A stretch of 64,000 bases of DNA from Sphingomonas sp. (GTDB lineage Bacteria > Pseudomonadota > Alphaproteobacteria > Sphingomonadales > Sphingomonadaceae): contig JAHBZH010000001.1 of assembly GCA_019635535.1 (NCBI GenBank), positions 1,268,995 through 1,332,994 on the forward strand. The letters run 5' to 3'. This document shows positions 62,393 to 64,000 of the stretch, piece by piece. The number at the start of each line of letters is the position of its first letter. Positions within the stretch are counted from its first letter, which is position 1. A program made the position numbers and the translations under genes. Below the pieces are notes generated by a model that searched no databases, had not been told where the DNA came from, and saw only the letters and a list, made by a program, of their open reading frames with translations.

Positions 62393-63685
62393 ATGAGCTT
62401 TCCCTGGGCTGAGCAATATGTTCCCAAGCACCCGTTCATGCGCTGGATGGACGAGCGGCTGCCGCTGCCGCGCCTCGTCTACAATTCGGTGGGCAAGGGC
62501 TATCCGGTTCCGCGCAACCTGAATTACGCGTGGAATTTCGGCGTGCTCGCCGGGCTGGCGCTGGTTATCCAGATCGTCACCGGCATCGTGCTGGCGATGC
62601 ATTACAACGCCAATGCGGACACCGCCTTCGCCTCGACCGAGCACATAATGCGCAACGTCAATTCGGGCTGGTTCCTGCGCTATCTGCACGCGAACGGCGC
62701 GAGCTTCTTCTTCATCGTCACCTATCTCCACATCTTCCGCGGCCTCTATTACGGCTCCTACAAGGCGCCGCGCGAGATGGTGTGGATGCTCGGCCTCGTC
62801 ATCTTCCTGCTGATGATGGCGACGGCGTTCATGGGCTATGTGCTGCCCTGGGGCCAGATGAGCTTCTGGGGCGCGCAGGTGATCACCGGCCTGTTCGGGG
62901 CGATTCCCCTGGTGGGCGAGCCGATCCAGACCTGGCTGGTGGGCGGCTTCGCGCCGGACCAGGCGACGCTGACCCGCTTCTTCTCGCTCCACTATCTGCT
63001 GCCCTTCGTGATCGCGGGCGTCATCATCCTGCACATCTGGGCGCTGCACATTCCGGGCTCGAACAACCCGACCGGCGTGGACGTGAAGAGCCCGCAGGAC
63101 ACGGTGCCGTTCCATCCCTATTACACCGCGAAGGACGGCTTCGGCGCCGGCGTCGCGCTGATCGGTCTCGCGCTGCTGACCTTCTTCGCGCCGAACCTGC
63201 TGGGCCATGCCGACAATTACATCCCGGCCAACCCGCTCTCGACGCCCGCGCACATCGTGCCGGAATGGTATTTCTGGCCGTTCTACGCGATCCTGCGCGC
63301 CTTCACGGTGGATTTCATCCTGCCGGCGAAATTGTGGGGCGTGATCGCGATGTTCGGGTCGATCCTGATCCTGTTCCTGCTGCCCTGGCTCGACAAGTCG
63401 CCGGTGCGCTCGGGCAGCTACCGGCCGACCTTCCGCATCTTCTTCATCGTCTGGCTGGTCGCGCTGGCGCTGCTCTTCGTGGCGGGCGGCAAGCCGGCCG
63501 AGGAGCCCTGGGTGATGATCAGCCAGGTCGCGACGATCTACTATTTCGCCTTCTTCCTGATCATCCTGCCGATCCTGTCGATGGTCGAGAAGACGCTGCC
63601 GCTGCCGAACTCGATCTCGGAAAGCGTGCTGGGCGCCAAGGCGAATGACGGCACCGCGGCGGCCGCGCCGGCCGCGGCCGAATAA
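62393..63685 (+). CDS. petB: Cytochrome b of the bc1 complex
   Basis: The 430-residue integral membrane protein has eight helices and heme-ligand histidines in [25 protein letters not shown] and [20 protein letters not shown]. The Qo-site PEWY motif ([16 protein letters not shown]) is present. The C-terminus carries an Ala-rich tail. petC starts 15 nt later. Confidence 0.98.
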   Translation: MSFPWAEQYVPKHPFMRWMDERLPLPRLVYNSVGKGYPVPRNLNYAWNFGVLAGLALVIQIVTGIVLAMHYNANADTAFASTEHIMRNVNSGWFLRYLHANGASFFFIVTYLHIFRGLYYGSYKAPREMVWMLGLVIFLLMMATAFMGYVLPWGQMSFWGAQVITGLFGAIPLVGEPIQTWLVGGFAPDQATLTRFFSLHYLLPFVIAGVIILHIWALHIPGSNNPTGVDVKSPQDTVPFHPYYTAKDGFGAGVALIGLALLTFFAPNLLGHADNYIPANPLSTPAHIVPEWYFWPFYAILRAFTVDFILPAKLWGVIAMFGSILILFLLPWLDKSPVRSGSYRPTFRIFFIVWLVALALLFVAGGKPAEEPWVMISQVATIYYFAFFLIILPILSMVEKTLPLPNSISESVLGAKANDGTAAAAPAAAE

Positions 63686-63700
63686 GGGGACGAGATTCAC

Positions 63701-64000
63701 ATGGTTCGCATTCTCGGCTTTCTGGTCGGTCTCGGCTTCTGCAGCGTCGCTGCATGGTCCCTGCTCTGGGGCGCGATCTCCTACATCCAGGAGCCGCCCG
63801 AAAAGCCGGCGGAATATGCCTTCCACGAGGAACCGCATCAGCCGCTCCAGCCTTATTCGTTCACCGGCCCGTTCGGCCGTTACGACAATCAGCAGCTCCA
63901 GCGCGGCTTCCAGGTCTATCGCGAGGTCTGCGCGGCCTGCCACGGCCTGCACTATGTCGCGTTCCGCAATCTTTCGGAGATCGGCTACAGCGAGGCCGAG
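63701..64000 (+). CDS. petC: Cytochrome c1 (partial, N-terminal 100 residues)
   Basis: The heme-c subunit of bc1. The visible part has an N-terminal signal/hydrophobic segment ([21 protein letters not shown]) and the [20 protein letters not shown] region, with the heme-binding CAACH (Cys77, Cys80, His81). The gene continues beyond the right edge. Confidence 0.95.
   Translation, partial: MVRILGFLVGLGFCSVAAWSLLWGAISYIQEPPEKPAEYAFHEEPHQPLQPYSFTGPFGRYDNQQLQRGFQVYREVCAACHGLHYVAFRNLSEIGYSEAE

Overview
The window is a GC-rich (roughly two thirds G+C), gene-dense piece of an alphaproteobacterial chromosome. The best fit is Sphingomonadales (Sphingomonadaceae). It carries a GcrA cell-cycle regulator, the alphaproteobacterial b/b' F0 operon kept apart from the F1 operon, a DUF484-XerC pair, a Vgr-related HExxH protein and several families of dispersed palindromes of the sphingomonad type. 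The genus cannot be fixed from the sequence alone. No tRNA, rRNA, CRISPR array, prophage or intact insertion sequence was seen; nearly everything is core housekeeping DNA.

Layout. 1-2675 holds the 5' part of the F1 ATP synthase operon (atpH-atpA-atpG, minus strand, running off the left edge). 2870-8184 holds a DUF1203 protein, Ada, a membrane serine protease and PriA. 8282-13940 holds a membrane protein behind a clear operator, Fsa, a RadC-like protein, a small cluster led by a membrane-anchored LuxR-type regulator, DUF484/XerC and DedA. 13937-21867 holds GshB, YraN/RsmI, an LpoA-like lipoprotein, HemW/RdgB, a YcxB-like insert, RNase PH and HrcA. 21864-28643 holds GrpE, phenylalanine hydroxylase behind a putative attenuator, and dnaK-dnaJ. 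28743-36095 holds GST, PurB, a second RadC and the ydbH-ynbE-ydbL envelope operon. 36280-38798 is the F0 operon. 38992-47583 holds UvrC, a polysaccharide deacetylase/FemAB-like pair, RecO, ApaG, a 2OG-Fe oxygenase and ParE. 47584-54654 holds an AT-rich island, an OmpA-like protein, GcrA, an ABC-2 permease, ArgD, a hydrolase and Hsp33. 54752-61652 holds DUF3617, QueC/QueE, small lipoproteins, LipB, HemF and TrmL. 61818-64000 is the cytochrome bc1 operon petABC, running off the right edge.

The most interesting signal is between grpE and the phenylalanine-4-hydroxylase gene. A consensus-like promoter is followed at once by a 20-codon ORF with three consecutive TAT tyrosine codons. After that come a segment identical over 9 nt to the 3' arm of a downstream intrinsic terminator, then the terminator, then phhA. 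This is the textbook 1:2 / 2:3 / 3:4 layout of amino-acid attenuation. It would make tyrosine, the product of the enzyme, the controlling signal. I know of no described tyrosine attenuator on a phenylalanine hydroxylase gene.

Other themes are dispersed inverted repeats at nine operon junctions (one gives hemW its Shine-Dalgarno or a repeat-encoded N-terminus), a good RpoH-type promoter before dnaK, a three-hairpin terminated RNA before queC, a roughly 200 bp AT-rich island before an OmpA-like gene, and an argD-hslO neighbourhood lacking argF.
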